Below are positions 1 to 7,962 of a stretch of 64,000 nucleotides of DNA, piece after piece. Source of the stretch: Flavobacteriaceae bacterium (lineage in GTDB: Bacteria; Bacteroidota; Bacteroidia; Flavobacteriales; Flavobacteriaceae); contig JAKIUU010000008.1 of the NCBI GenBank assembly GCA_021647405.1, positions 1 through 64,000 on the forward strand. Direction: 5' to 3'. The notes under the pieces are model-generated. The model did not search any database and was not told the origin of the DNA. It saw only the letters and a program-made list of their open reading frames with translations. The position numbers were made by a program, and so were the translations under genes. How positions within the stretch are numbered: position 1 is the stretch's first letter; each line of letters begins with the position of its first letter.

Positions 1-2
1 AC

Positions 3-56
3 GAAATTATGCTAAATCATTTCAAGGATTTAAAACAAGAATACTATCAAAATTAA
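3..56 (+). CDS. C-terminal tail of a gene cut by the window edge (unknown)
   Basis: An open frame runs in from the left edge and stops with TAA at 54-56, giving the tail EIMLNHFKDLKQEYYQN. Seventeen residues are too few to assign a family. The amphipathic, lysine- and tyrosine-rich end looks like a normal protein C-terminus, but chance openness over 54 bases is possible. Confidence 0.35.
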   Translation, partial: EIMLNHFKDLKQEYYQN

Positions 57-90
57 CCTCATTAACTATTATTCAACACATCAATAAGTT

Positions 91-98
91 TATCTTTG
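91..98 (+). promoter_or_regulatory. Bacteroidota -10 element TATCTTTG
   Basis: A perfect TAnnTTTG match lies 67 bases before the ATG of the CoA-binding protein at 166. It would give a leader of about 60 nt. No clear -33 TTG box was seen. Confidence 0.5.
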
Positions 99-165
99 AT
101 AGGAATATAAATAATTTAAAAATTAGCATTATTTAAATGCACAACGGGTTAAGATATATTTAGAT

Positions 166-528
166 ATGAAAAAAACGACTTTAGTGTTGGGTGCTTCGCT
201 CAAAACAGAACGCTATTCTAATAGGGCTATAAATAAACTTGTAGCCCATAAAATTAACACAAAAGCTATTGGTTTGGTAAAAGGAAAAGTGGCAGGAGTC
301 AACATTGAAATGGGTCAGCCGTTATATAAAAATATAGATACCATTACACTTTATCTCAATCCAAAACGCCAAAAAGACTACTATGATTACATAATAGCCT
401 TAAAACCTAAGCGGGTTATTTTTAATCCAGGAACAGAGAATAATGAGTTAATGAATTCATTAAAGCGACACAATATAAATTTTGAGGTGGCTTGTACACT
501 CGTTTTACTCACCACAAATCAATATTAA
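166..528 (+). CDS. CoA-binding (YccU-type) Rossmann protein
   Basis: A 120-residue protein of the CoA-binding domain family, a small single-domain Rossmann fold. The N-terminus TLVLGASLKTERYSNRA has the family's phosphate-binding turn (GAS..ERYS). Later segments VNIEMGQPLYKNIDTITLYLNP and KPKRVIFNPGTENNEL match the usual central strand and the conserved NPGTEN loop. Length is normal. It is monocistronic and its stop codon overlaps by four bases the stop of the minus-strand gene at 525-1262. The family is thought to bind acyl-CoA or CoA; no substrate is known here. Confidence 0.85.
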   Translation: MKKTTLVLGASLKTERYSNRAINKLVAHKINTKAIGLVKGKVAGVNIEMGQPLYKNIDTITLYLNPKRQKDYYDYIIALKPKRVIFNPGTENNELMNSLKRHNINFEVACTLVLLTTNQY

Positions 529-1262
529 CATCCTCTGGCGTAATACCAAATATTTGGTGTACCGGTATCGTCAATGGTCTTAATCCAGCCTTCTAAAATA
601 TACTCAATATTTTCTTCTTTGGTTAAATTACCTTTGCAGGGATGTTCTTGGTATTTTATAACTCTTACTTTATTCCAATTGCCTTGTGCTTCTTTTTGAA
701 GTCGGATTTCAAACAAGTCACCGCGCAATGTTTTTAAAACTTTACTACTTTTTAAAGGTTCAGCACGTAAGTTTAAGCCAGGTTTATTGGCGTAATAACC
801 CAAGAGCTTACCAGATTGTGCTACTAAAAAATCTTGCCAGTTGGTAGCTTTATAGCCTGCTTCTTCAATTTCTGAAACCTTTAACCAGTAAGTAGATTTT
901 TTATCGAAAACTTTTACAAATCCGTTTTTAGCTTTTAAAAAAGACATTGCAAAAAGGTCATAGCCCACCTCAGATAAACCTTTATTAAAATTTTTATAAA
1001 TGGGATTGTTGCCATTTGATAGTTTAATGGCAAACATATCATTTAATGCGTGTTCTCCTTTTTCTTTTTGTACAACTGAACCAATTTTATTCCCATTTGG
1101 GGCATCATATATAGAAAAACCATCTTTGGGTGCAAAAACACAACAATAGCTATTAAAAGAATCTAAATTAAAATCTTGTGGGATAATTAATCCGTTTTGA
1201 TGGGTTTGGGCAAAGCCGATAGTTGATAGGCTAAATACTAAGACAAAAAATAAAGTTTTCAT
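525..1262 (-). CDS. Exported protein with bacterial SH3-like domain
   Basis: A 245-residue protein with a clear Sec signal peptide (MKTLFFVLVFSLSTIGFAQ). Residues about 155-235 read like a bacterial SH3 domain: GLNLRAEPLKSSKVLKTLRG, followed by NKVRVIKY and a closing EGWIKTI. Such domains often bind peptidoglycan or peptides. The middle part has no family I recognise. A cysteine pair near the start of the mature protein (SYCCVF) and Cys residues near the C-terminus could form disulfides. It is the last gene of the minus-strand run that starts at pyrR, 67 bases after the acylase stop region, so it may have its own promoter. Confidence 0.7.
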   Translation of the reverse strand: MKTLFFVLVFSLSTIGFAQTHQNGLIIPQDFNLDSFNSYCCVFAPKDGFSIYDAPNGNKIGSVVQKEKGEHALNDMFAIKLSNGNNPIYKNFNKGLSEVGYDLFAMSFLKAKNGFVKVFDKKSTYWLKVSEIEEAGYKATNWQDFLVAQSGKLLGYYANKPGLNLRAEPLKSSKVLKTLRGDLFEIRLQKEAQGNWNKVRVIKYQEHPCKGNLTKEENIEYILEGWIKTIDDTGTPNIWYYARGC

Positions 1263-1329
1263 GGGCGTTAAAATTTAAAGGATTACTAAAAGGACTCGCA
1301 TTTAGCAATACAAAACTTATGCCATAAAT

Positions 1330-3363
1330 TTACTTTTCAGGATGGTAAATAGATTCTGCATTTTTATAAATCTCAGTTTTATTTAAGGTCATTTTTTTGA
1401 GTTTGTGATTTACATACAATTTCATTTGATCGGTATAGTGTTTCCTTTTCGGATTGTTTGTACCCCCATAAGCATTGACGGTTTCAAATACAGGCCCGGT
1501 TTTGTCAAATTGCACCAAAATAATATGCGATTCTCCTGCAAAAATACGCTCTTTGTTTTTATAAGGCCGTGTATGTGTAGCGGCTATTACATCAGGTAAA
1601 CCTTCTACGGGAAATGCTACCTTGCCCCGTTGATGCACTTGATAAGTGCCTAATTTTACGTGAATAGTATTAAAATTTTTGAGTAAATGTTCTTGGGCTT
1701 TAAGCACAATTTCAGGTGCATTTTTCATTGTAATTTCTTTGTAATGATGACGTGTAACCACATCGTAAATAACTTTAAAAAGTGTGGCGCCATAGCTGTC
1801 TTTATTAGCTATGCGGTTCCATTTTTGCAAGCCTGTAAGATAGTTTTTAAGATTGGGGTACTTCTCAGGATTCATCCTAAAAAATTTATTGGCATCAAGA
1901 TTATAATACAAAGAATCAGGCAGTGTAATATCGTATTTCATCTTTTTAAAATTTTGATAAGACACCCTGTCAAATTTGTGAATTAAATTTTGAAAACGGA
2001 TACTTCGGTTGTTGTCCTTAAATGGATAACCCATGGTTTGATCTAAATCCATAGGTGCTAAATTATCGCCATCGCCACTGGCATTGTAAACCGTATTATT
2101 CATATTGAACAGATAGCCAGATTTTGGATTGATAATTTGTGGTAAATCGGCAAAGGGGTGAAACTTTGTCCAAAGTGTTTTCGACGTATTTCCAGGTAAA
2201 ACCTTATCCCAATTATAAAGCGAATTTCTCAAAGGAATTTTTCCGTTACTCACATAAAAAATAGTATCGTATTTATCGGCATACACAATGTTAAAGCCGG
2301 TAATGGCAGTCATTTCTAGGGCTTTTTTAAACTGGCTAAAGTTTCTAGCCTTGTTCATATAGTACCACTGTTCAGCGCCTTTTACTCCCATGTTTGCAGC
2401 AAACCTAACGCTGTAATAACCCGAATCGTTTTTTACGGTGGCACCATAAATACTCCAGTAGGTTTTTTTCTTTATCCCGATGGGCAGGCCTAAAATCTTC
2501 ACTTTTAATTTTACTTTTCTAACATCCAAAGCTTTCCACTTGCCATCAAATTCGTAATAATTTTCTTTTGTAGGGTGCATTTTGAGTTTAAAAATATCCA
2601 CTTTGTCAGGGTAATTAACTGTATGTCCCCAAGCCAAATTAGGGGTGACTCCTTGAAAAACAGTTGGTCCACCAGCAAATAAACCACCCAAAATATTCCA
2701 ACCTTCTTCGCTTACCAAATGGGCTTCATACCAAGAAGCGGGGCCATTTAGTGGTTGGTGAGAGTTGATGGCCAAAAAAGTTTTGCCATTAGCTGTTTTC
2801 TTAGCACTTATGGCAATGGCATTTGAGCCATATATTGAATAGGGATTTTCGGTTATTTTATTGTTAAATAAGTCGCTGATTACCCGATCAACTTTGTCCA
2901 TTACAGCTAGAGAAATGACATACGAAGTCAATAAATCTCTTTCGTTAATTGGGAAAAGTTTTTTAAGTGTTACTTCTTTTTTGTGGGTTTTGGCATAAGC
3001 ATTGATGCCTTCAATATAACCGTTTAATACTTTTCTAAATTGGGGTGATAAACTGTTTATTTTTTCGTCAACAATAGCTCTGGCACGAATCAGTTTGACA
3101 AAATAATCTACAGCCGCCCCTTTTTTACCCAATTTCCTTCCCAGTAAACCTTTGCCAGCTAATAGTGTTTGCTGAATTGTTTTAAAGTCGTCTTCGGCAT
3201 GCGCCCAAGCCAAACCATAAGAAGTTTCGGCATCGGTTTTGCCATAAATATGTGGCACCCCCCATTTATCTCTTACGATATCTATATTTTTTGGATTTAT
3301 TTGGGCTTGCGTTAGGCTTAAAAATCCGATAAGGAATAAGCCTAATAATAATTTATTTTTCAT
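1330..3363 (-). CDS. Penicillin acylase family N-terminal-nucleophile amidase
   Basis: I chose the ATG at 3363 because it begins a Sec signal peptide (MKNKLLLGLFLIGFLSLTQAQ); an upstream in-frame ATG at 3423 would put 20 charged residues before it. The protein has 677 residues, as expected for a penicillin/AHL acylase precursor that is cleaved in the periplasm into alpha and beta chains. The likely autocleavage site is Gly179-Ser180 in YGSNAIAIS, with Ser180 the beta-chain nucleophile; FAGGPTVFQGVTPNLAWGHT carries the family's beta-chain core. Substrates in the family include beta-lactams, acyl-homoserine lactones and acyl peptides; the GSNA form resembles AHL/aculeacin acylases. Its start overlaps the acyl-CoA ligase gene by 11 bases, implying coupled translation. 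Confidence 0.85.
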   Translation of the reverse strand: MKNKLLLGLFLIGFLSLTQAQINPKNIDIVRDKWGVPHIYGKTDAETSYGLAWAHAEDDFKTIQQTLLAGKGLLGRKLGKKGAAVDYFVKLIRARAIVDEKINSLSPQFRKVLNGYIEGINAYAKTHKKEVTLKKLFPINERDLLTSYVISLAVMDKVDRVISDLFNNKITENPYSIYGSNAIAISAKKTANGKTFLAINSHQPLNGPASWYEAHLVSEEGWNILGGLFAGGPTVFQGVTPNLAWGHTVNYPDKVDIFKLKMHPTKENYYEFDGKWKALDVRKVKLKVKILGLPIGIKKKTYWSIYGATVKNDSGYYSVRFAANMGVKGAEQWYYMNKARNFSQFKKALEMTAITGFNIVYADKYDTIFYVSNGKIPLRNSLYNWDKVLPGNTSKTLWTKFHPFADLPQIINPKSGYLFNMNNTVYNASGDGDNLAPMDLDQTMGYPFKDNNRSIRFQNLIHKFDRVSYQNFKKMKYDITLPDSLYYNLDANKFFRMNPEKYPNLKNYLTGLQKWNRIANKDSYGATLFKVIYDVVTRHHYKEITMKNAPEIVLKAQEHLLKNFNTIHVKLGTYQVHQRGKVAFPVEGLPDVIAATHTRPYKNKERIFAGESHIILVQFDKTGPVFETVNAYGGTNNPKRKHYTDQMKLYVNHKLKKMTLNKTEIYKNAESIYHPEK

Positions 3364-5005
3364 AGATAACGGTCTCTTTTTGTTTAAACCAAATACTGTA
3401 TTTGGACTGGTGTATTTTTTCAATCTGATTGCGTTTGGTTTTTAAAGTAGGGGTTAACAAACCATTTTCCATTGTCCAATCTTCTTTCATAATCACAAAT
3501 TTTTCTATTTTTTCGTGTTTTTCTAGCGTTGGATTAATGTGTTGTAACGATTTGCTTAAAGATTTTTCTAAATCTGAATGGCTTAATTTTTTAGCACTTT
3601 CAGATAAAGTTATCAAGGCAATAGGTTGCGGAATACCCATGCCCACAACACAAATTTGTTCTATTGCACTGTTTTTTAAGAGTTCTAATTCAATAGGTGC
3701 TGGGGCGATGTATTTCCCTTTATCGGTTTTAAACTGGTCTTTTATACGGCCGGTAATAAATAAATAATCGTGGTTGTATTCGCCTATATCACCGGTTTTT
3801 AGAAAGCCTTCGCTATCAAAACTTGCTTGTGTTTCATCGGGCATTTTGTAATAGCCCAACATTAAGCAATTACTTTTTATACAAATTTCACCTACTTCAT
3901 TGAGTTTTCCTGTAACACCGAGAAGCGGTTTGCCAACAGACCCAAAAATATTGTTATTGGGTAAGTTAAAATGCGATAAGGCGCAATCTTCTGTCATCCC
4001 ATAAGCTTGGTAAATAGTGATACCTAATTTTTGATACCATTCCATCAAACTCACGGCAAGTGGCGCAGCCCCTGAGAAAATAATGTGCGCTTTGCGCAAA
4101 CCCAATTTTTTCTTTAATTTATTTTTGAAATAGGATTTTAAAATTGGAATTGATAAAATAAAATCTAATTTTCTCTGTGGGATACTCTCTAAAATTTTCT
4201 CTTTAAATTTTGCGTAAATCCGAGGTACGGCAAAAAACACATGTGGCTGGACTTTCTCTAAATCGGCAGCAAAGGTTTCAAGAGATTCTGGAAATGTAAA
4301 AGACGCGCCTCTAAAAAGACCTTGCATTTCTATCCCTACACGTTCTGCAATATGCGACAGTGGTAAATAAGAAAATAGACGTGGATAATCGGGTAGCGCT
4401 ATAATTGCGACGCCTGTACGTGCCACTTGTGCAAAACTACTCACTTTATGCATAACACCTTTGGGGACGCCCGTTGTGCCAGATGTGTAAATAATTGTCA
4501 TTAAATCTTCCCCTTTAAGTACCGCAATATCTTTTAAGGCTATTGTAGTATTTACAATAGTTTCCCAAGAATTTTCTTCTTGTATGCCGTAAAGTGAAAT
4601 ACCAATTTTAGGAATGTTTTTTATCGCTTCTTTTTGTGCGGCATAATTGTCTAGTTTACCAATAATAATGGCTTTGGCTTCGCTGTGATTTAAAATATAT
4701 GCAATGGTATCGGCATTTAAAGTGGGATAAATAGGAACAGATACACAACCCGCCATCATAATGGCCAAATCGGCCATGATCCAATGGGCACAATTTTTAG
4801 AAAGTATGGCTACTTTTGATTTTTCAGGAAGTTTTAATTCTTTTAAATAACGGGCTATTTTTCTGCTTTCTAACCCCGCTTCGCGGTAGGTGTAAGAGAC
4901 CTGTTTTCTGTCAATAGGTTGGTTTAGGAATATTTTATCGGCCTGTTTGGTTTCCCAATATAAAAAGGCTTCAAGAGGTGATTTGAATTCTAGCATAGAT
5001 AGCAA
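3353..5005 (-). CDS. Long-chain acyl-CoA synthetase (AMP-binding family)
   Basis: A 550-residue cytoplasmic adenylate-forming enzyme. The P-loop is MTIIYTSGTTGVPKGVMHK, the A5 motif YQAYGMTED, and the hinge and A8 region is FLKTGDIGEYNHDYLFITGRIKDQ read in two parts, followed by the catalytic-lysine end. The overall pattern (LPLSHIAER, GKYIAPAPIE) fits the FAA1/long-chain fatty acyl-CoA synthetase branch rather than acetyl-CoA synthetase. It would activate free fatty acids with ATP and CoA. The gene lies 52 bases after rnz and overlaps the start of the acylase gene, so a fatty acid released by the acylase may be reactivated by this enzyme (inference). Confidence 0.88.
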   Translation of the reverse strand: MLSMLEFKSPLEAFLYWETKQADKIFLNQPIDRKQVSYTYREAGLESRKIARYLKELKLPEKSKVAILSKNCAHWIMADLAIMMAGCVSVPIYPTLNADTIAYILNHSEAKAIIIGKLDNYAAQKEAIKNIPKIGISLYGIQEENSWETIVNTTIALKDIAVLKGEDLMTIIYTSGTTGVPKGVMHKVSSFAQVARTGVAIIALPDYPRLFSYLPLSHIAERVGIEMQGLFRGASFTFPESLETFAADLEKVQPHVFFAVPRIYAKFKEKILESIPQRKLDFILSIPILKSYFKNKLKKKLGLRKAHIIFSGAAPLAVSLMEWYQKLGITIYQAYGMTEDCALSHFNLPNNNIFGSVGKPLLGVTGKLNEVGEICIKSNCLMLGYYKMPDETQASFDSEGFLKTGDIGEYNHDYLFITGRIKDQFKTDKGKYIAPAPIELELLKNSAIEQICVVGMGIPQPIALITLSESAKKLSHSDLEKSLSKSLQHINPTLEKHEKIEKFVIMKEDWTMENGLLTPTLKTKRNQIEKIHQSKYSIWFKQKETVIYEK

Positions 5006-5057
5006 TAGGATGTTTTGTTGCTAAATATAGGTAATTTATTTTAAGAGGGCTGAAGGT

Positions 5058-5972
5058 TTACAATTCTATGCACAAGCCTTCTTTGGCCAAAATTGTTTTT
5101 TCAAACACCGTTATGGCTTCTTTTAAAAAGAGTGTTTCATCTGTGTAGCGACTTGAAAAATGACCTAAAATAAGTTTCTCAACTTGCGCGTCATTTGCTA
5201 TTTTGGCAGCTTCTTTAGCTGTACTGTGCAGTGTTTTTTTTGCTAAATCAGATTTATCTTCTAAAAAAGTAGATTCGTGATATAATAAATTTACCTCTTT
5301 AATTATGGGAACTATATTGGGTTTGTAACAAGTATCGCTACAAAAAGCATAACTTTTAGGCGGTTTTGTCTTAAAAGTTAAAGCTGTGTTTTTAATAATA
5401 TCGCCATTGTCTTTTGTAAAATCTTTACCATTTTTAAGATTTTGATAATCACAATTTTTTATATCATTAATTTGGCTAATTGCCGATATATTGAGTTTGC
5501 GTTCGCCTATTTTTTCTTTAAAAATAAAGCCATTTGTATAAACACGGTGTTTTAATGGAATAGTTGCTACACTTACTTTGTTATTTTCGAAAATGACTTC
5601 GCTTTTTTTGGAAGTAAGTTCGTGAAAAATAATCTCATAACTCAAAAAAGATTTACCTAATTTTAGTTGTAATTTGGTTATTTCTTTAAGACCTTTTGGA
5701 CCGTAAATATGCAATTCTGTTTGACGCTGATACAAACTGAATGTAGATATAAGTCCGATAAGGCCAAAATAGTGATCGCCGTGTAAATGCGAAATAAAAA
5801 TGCGAGATATTTTACTAAATTTTACTTTATGTTTGCGCAATTGTACTTGTGTGCCCTCGCCACAGTCAATTAAAAAGTGTTCATTATTAATACTTAAAAA
5901 TTGAGACGTTGGATAAGCAAATGTGCGTGGTGTAGCCGAATGGCATCCTAATATGGTTAAAGAAAGTGCCAT
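5058..5972 (-). CDS. rnz: Ribonuclease Z (tRNA 3'-processing endonuclease)
   Basis: The start is placed at the ATG at 5972 (MALSLTILGCHSATPR), which matches RNase Z N-termini; the longer frame up to 6047 reads out of the neighbouring gene. It has 304 residues, the short RNase Z form. The metallo-beta-lactamase zinc motif is FISHLHGDHYFGLIG, with further ligands in YAFCSDTCY and in LILGHFSSRY near the end. It cuts tRNA precursors 3' of the discriminator base. It starts two bases after the stop of the STAS-like gene, so the two are almost certainly co-translated within the pyrR-pyrB run. Confidence 0.93.
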   Translation of the reverse strand: MALSLTILGCHSATPRTFAYPTSQFLSINNEHFLIDCGEGTQVQLRKHKVKFSKISRIFISHLHGDHYFGLIGLISTFSLYQRQTELHIYGPKGLKEITKLQLKLGKSFLSYEIIFHELTSKKSEVIFENNKVSVATIPLKHRVYTNGFIFKEKIGERKLNISAISQINDIKNCDYQNLKNGKDFTKDNGDIIKNTALTFKTKPPKSYAFCSDTCYKPNIVPIIKEVNLLYHESTFLEDKSDLAKKTLHSTAKEAAKIANDAQVEKLILGHFSSRYTDETLFLKEAITVFEKTILAKEGLCIEL

Positions 5973-5974
5973 AA

Positions 5975-6307
5975 TTAAAATCCGAGGTCGCGTTCCATTT
6001 CTTCCATTTCTAAAGTGTCTTCGGCTTCTAAGAGTGTGGGCGTACAAGTTATTTTTTCTGACACTAAATCGATATCTATATTTTTAACAACAACTACAAA
6101 CGATTTTTTAAGGGATTTGCTTTGCGCTGATAAAATTAATAATTTGTTGATATTTTCTGTAGTAGCATCATTAATTATAGATAAATCTACAATAAGATGG
6201 TTTTGTTTTTGATTATTATAAACGGTATTAAAATCGGCTAAAAATATTTCAAAATTTTGAGATTCAGATTTTATTAATGTGTAATTTTTTTTTTTTTCAA
6301 CGAGCAT
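5975..6307 (-). CDS. Small STAS-like protein upstream of rnz
   Basis: A 110-residue soluble protein lying one base after pyrB and two bases before rnz. The core HLIVDLSIINDATTENINKL followed by SKSLKKSFVVVVKN resembles the strand-helix-strand of STAS/anti-anti-sigma domains (…VDLS…). A phosphorylatable serine is not obvious at the usual site, and the C-terminus is very acidic (EAEDTLEMEEMERDLGF). Its fixed position before rnz suggests a partner role, but I know of no experimental function. The STAS assignment rests on pattern only. Confidence 0.6.
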   Translation of the reverse strand: MLVEKKKNYTLIKSESQNFEIFLADFNTVYNNQKQNHLIVDLSIINDATTENINKLLILSAQSKSLKKSFVVVVKNIDIDLVSEKITCTPTLLEAEDTLEMEEMERDLGF

Positions 6308-6308
6308 A

Positions 6309-7241
6309 TTAGGCGTTTTTAATTTGTTCGGCTAACAGATAAATAATAGCCATACGAATGGCCACGCCGTTTTCTACTTGGTTTAAAATGATGGCTTGTT
6401 TAGAATCGGCCACGTCGCTGGTAATTTCTACGCCTCTGTTTATGGGGCCTGGATGCATAATAACAATATCTTTGTTTAGGGCATTAAGCCGTGCTTTATT
6501 TATACCAAAAAGTTGGGTGTATTCTCTTACGCTAGGGAAATATTTAATATCCATTCGTTCGTGTTGTACCCGTAAAACATTGGCCACATCGCACCATTGA
6601 AGCGCCTTGTCAATATTTAATTCAACACCCACACCTAGAGATTTAATGTGTTTAGGAATCAAAGTAGCGGGACCACAAACTTTTATATTAGCGCCTAATT
6701 TTTGTAAAGCAAAAATATTTGAAAGCGCCACACGCGAGTGTAAGATATCGCCAACAATTACAATATTTTTCCCTTTAATACTGCCTAGTTTTTCTTTGAT
6801 AGAATAGGCATCTAATAGAGCTTGGGTGGGATGTTCATGTGTGCCATCGCCGGCATTTATAATCCTAGCGTTCACATGTTTTGATAAAAATACACCGGCA
6901 CCGACATCGGGATGGCGCATCACCACAATATCAACTTTCATTGATAAAATATTGTTGACAGTATCTATAAGTGTCTCTCCTTTTTTGACAGATGATTGGT
7001 TTGCCGAAAAATTGATAACATCCGCCGAAAGGCGTTTTTCGGCCAATTCAAAAGAGAGTCGGGTACGTGTGCTGTTTTCAAAAAATAAATTGGCAATAGT
7101 GATATCTCGTAATGAAGGGACTTTTTTAATAGGTCTGTTTATAACTTCTTTAAAGTGATTGGCCGTATCAAAAATAAGTTCAATATCCTGTTTGGTTATG
7201 TGTTTGATACCTAATAAATGTTGCGAGCTAAACCCTGCCAT
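6309..7241 (-). CDS. pyrB: Aspartate carbamoyltransferase catalytic chain
   Basis: A 310-residue enzyme that makes carbamoyl-aspartate in pyrimidine synthesis. The carbamoyl-phosphate motif is FFENSTRTRLSFELA; GDGTHEHPTQALLD and VIMHPGPINRG are the other ATCase signatures. No pyrI regulatory chain gene adjoins it, so it is probably the unregulated or PyrR-controlled form. It starts 20 bases after the pyrR stop and belongs to the same transcript. Confidence 0.97.
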   Translation of the reverse strand: MAGFSSQHLLGIKHITKQDIELIFDTANHFKEVINRPIKKVPSLRDITIANLFFENSTRTRLSFELAEKRLSADVINFSANQSSVKKGETLIDTVNNILSMKVDIVVMRHPDVGAGVFLSKHVNARIINAGDGTHEHPTQALLDAYSIKEKLGSIKGKNIVIVGDILHSRVALSNIFALQKLGANIKVCGPATLIPKHIKSLGVGVELNIDKALQWCDVANVLRVQHERMDIKYFPSVREYTQLFGINKARLNALNKDIVIMHPGPINRGVEITSDVADSKQAIILNQVENGVAIRMAIIYLLAEQIKNA

Positions 7242-7260
7242 TACTTTTTATACTTTAAAA

Positions 7261-7797
7261 TTAACTGACCATATATACAGCATCTGCTTTATTTTGTTCT
7301 TGCCACTGTACCAAAACTTTTTCTTGGTTAATGGCATCAACTTGAAAACCTTTATAATCTGGTTGAATGGGTAAATGTCTGCTAAAACGCCTGTCTATTA
7401 AAACCAATAATTCAATTTCACTTGGTCTGCCAAACGATTGTACAGCTGTTAGAGCGGCTCTTATACTGCGTCCAGAAAATAAAACATCATCAATAAAAAC
7501 CACTTTTTTATTTTCTATGGTAAAATCAATAGATGTTGTGTTAGCTGCAAGAGGTTCTTCACGCCTTCTAAAATCATCTCTGTAAAAGGTAATGTCTAAT
7601 TGGCCTAATTTAAGATCTTTAACCTGATAGTCATTTTGTATAATATGGGCCAGCCGTTTTGCTAAAAACACGCCTCTTGGCTGAAGTCCAATGAGAACAG
7701 TATCCGCAAAGTTATTATGATTTTCAATAAGTTGACAGGCTAATCGCTGCAATATTATTGCTATTGCATTCTTATTAAGTAGTTTTTTTTTAGCCAT
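7261..7797 (-). CDS. pyrR: PyrR regulator / uracil phosphoribosyltransferase
   Basis: A 178-residue phosphoribosyltransferase-fold protein. The PRPP-binding loop VVFIDDVLFSGRSIRAAL and GLQPRGVFLA are characteristic of PyrR, which in Gram-positive bacteria attenuates pyr mRNA and has uracil phosphoribosyltransferase activity. It is the first gene of the pyrR-pyrB-STAS-rnz run. The leader between the promoter at 7829-7836 and the start is only about 30 nt, too short for a classic PyrR attenuator, so control here may be by enzyme activity or another route. Confidence 0.92.
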   Translation of the reverse strand: MAKKKLLNKNAIAIILQRLACQLIENHNNFADTVLIGLQPRGVFLAKRLAHIIQNDYQVKDLKLGQLDITFYRDDFRRREEPLAANTTSIDFTIENKKVVFIDDVLFSGRSIRAALTAVQSFGRPSEIELLVLIDRRFSRHLPIQPDYKGFQVDAINQEKVLVQWQEQNKADAVYMVS

Positions 7798-7828
7798 TTT
7801 AGCAATAAATATCTGCTTTTCTGGGGTA

Positions 7829-7836
7829 CAAAGTTA
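7829..7836 (-). promoter_or_regulatory. -10 element TAACTTTG for pyrR run
   Basis: A perfect TAnnTTTG match on the minus strand, 32 bases before the pyrR ATG. The predicted start of transcription leaves a leader of roughly 25 nt. Confidence 0.6.
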
Positions 7837-7962
7837 CATTTTTTTTAATTGTTCTGACTTAAAATAATTTGTTAATTAATTTGTTAAAAACAATTATAGA
7901 AGCTTCTCTAATTAGACGTATTCAAATTGTAAATTTATCAAAGAACTCATCATTCATTATTT

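Noticed and set aside
5973..6047. 25-residue N-terminal extension of RNase Z
   Set aside because: It overlaps the STAS-like gene and is Arg-rich; RNase Z proteins begin at the MALSLTILG position.
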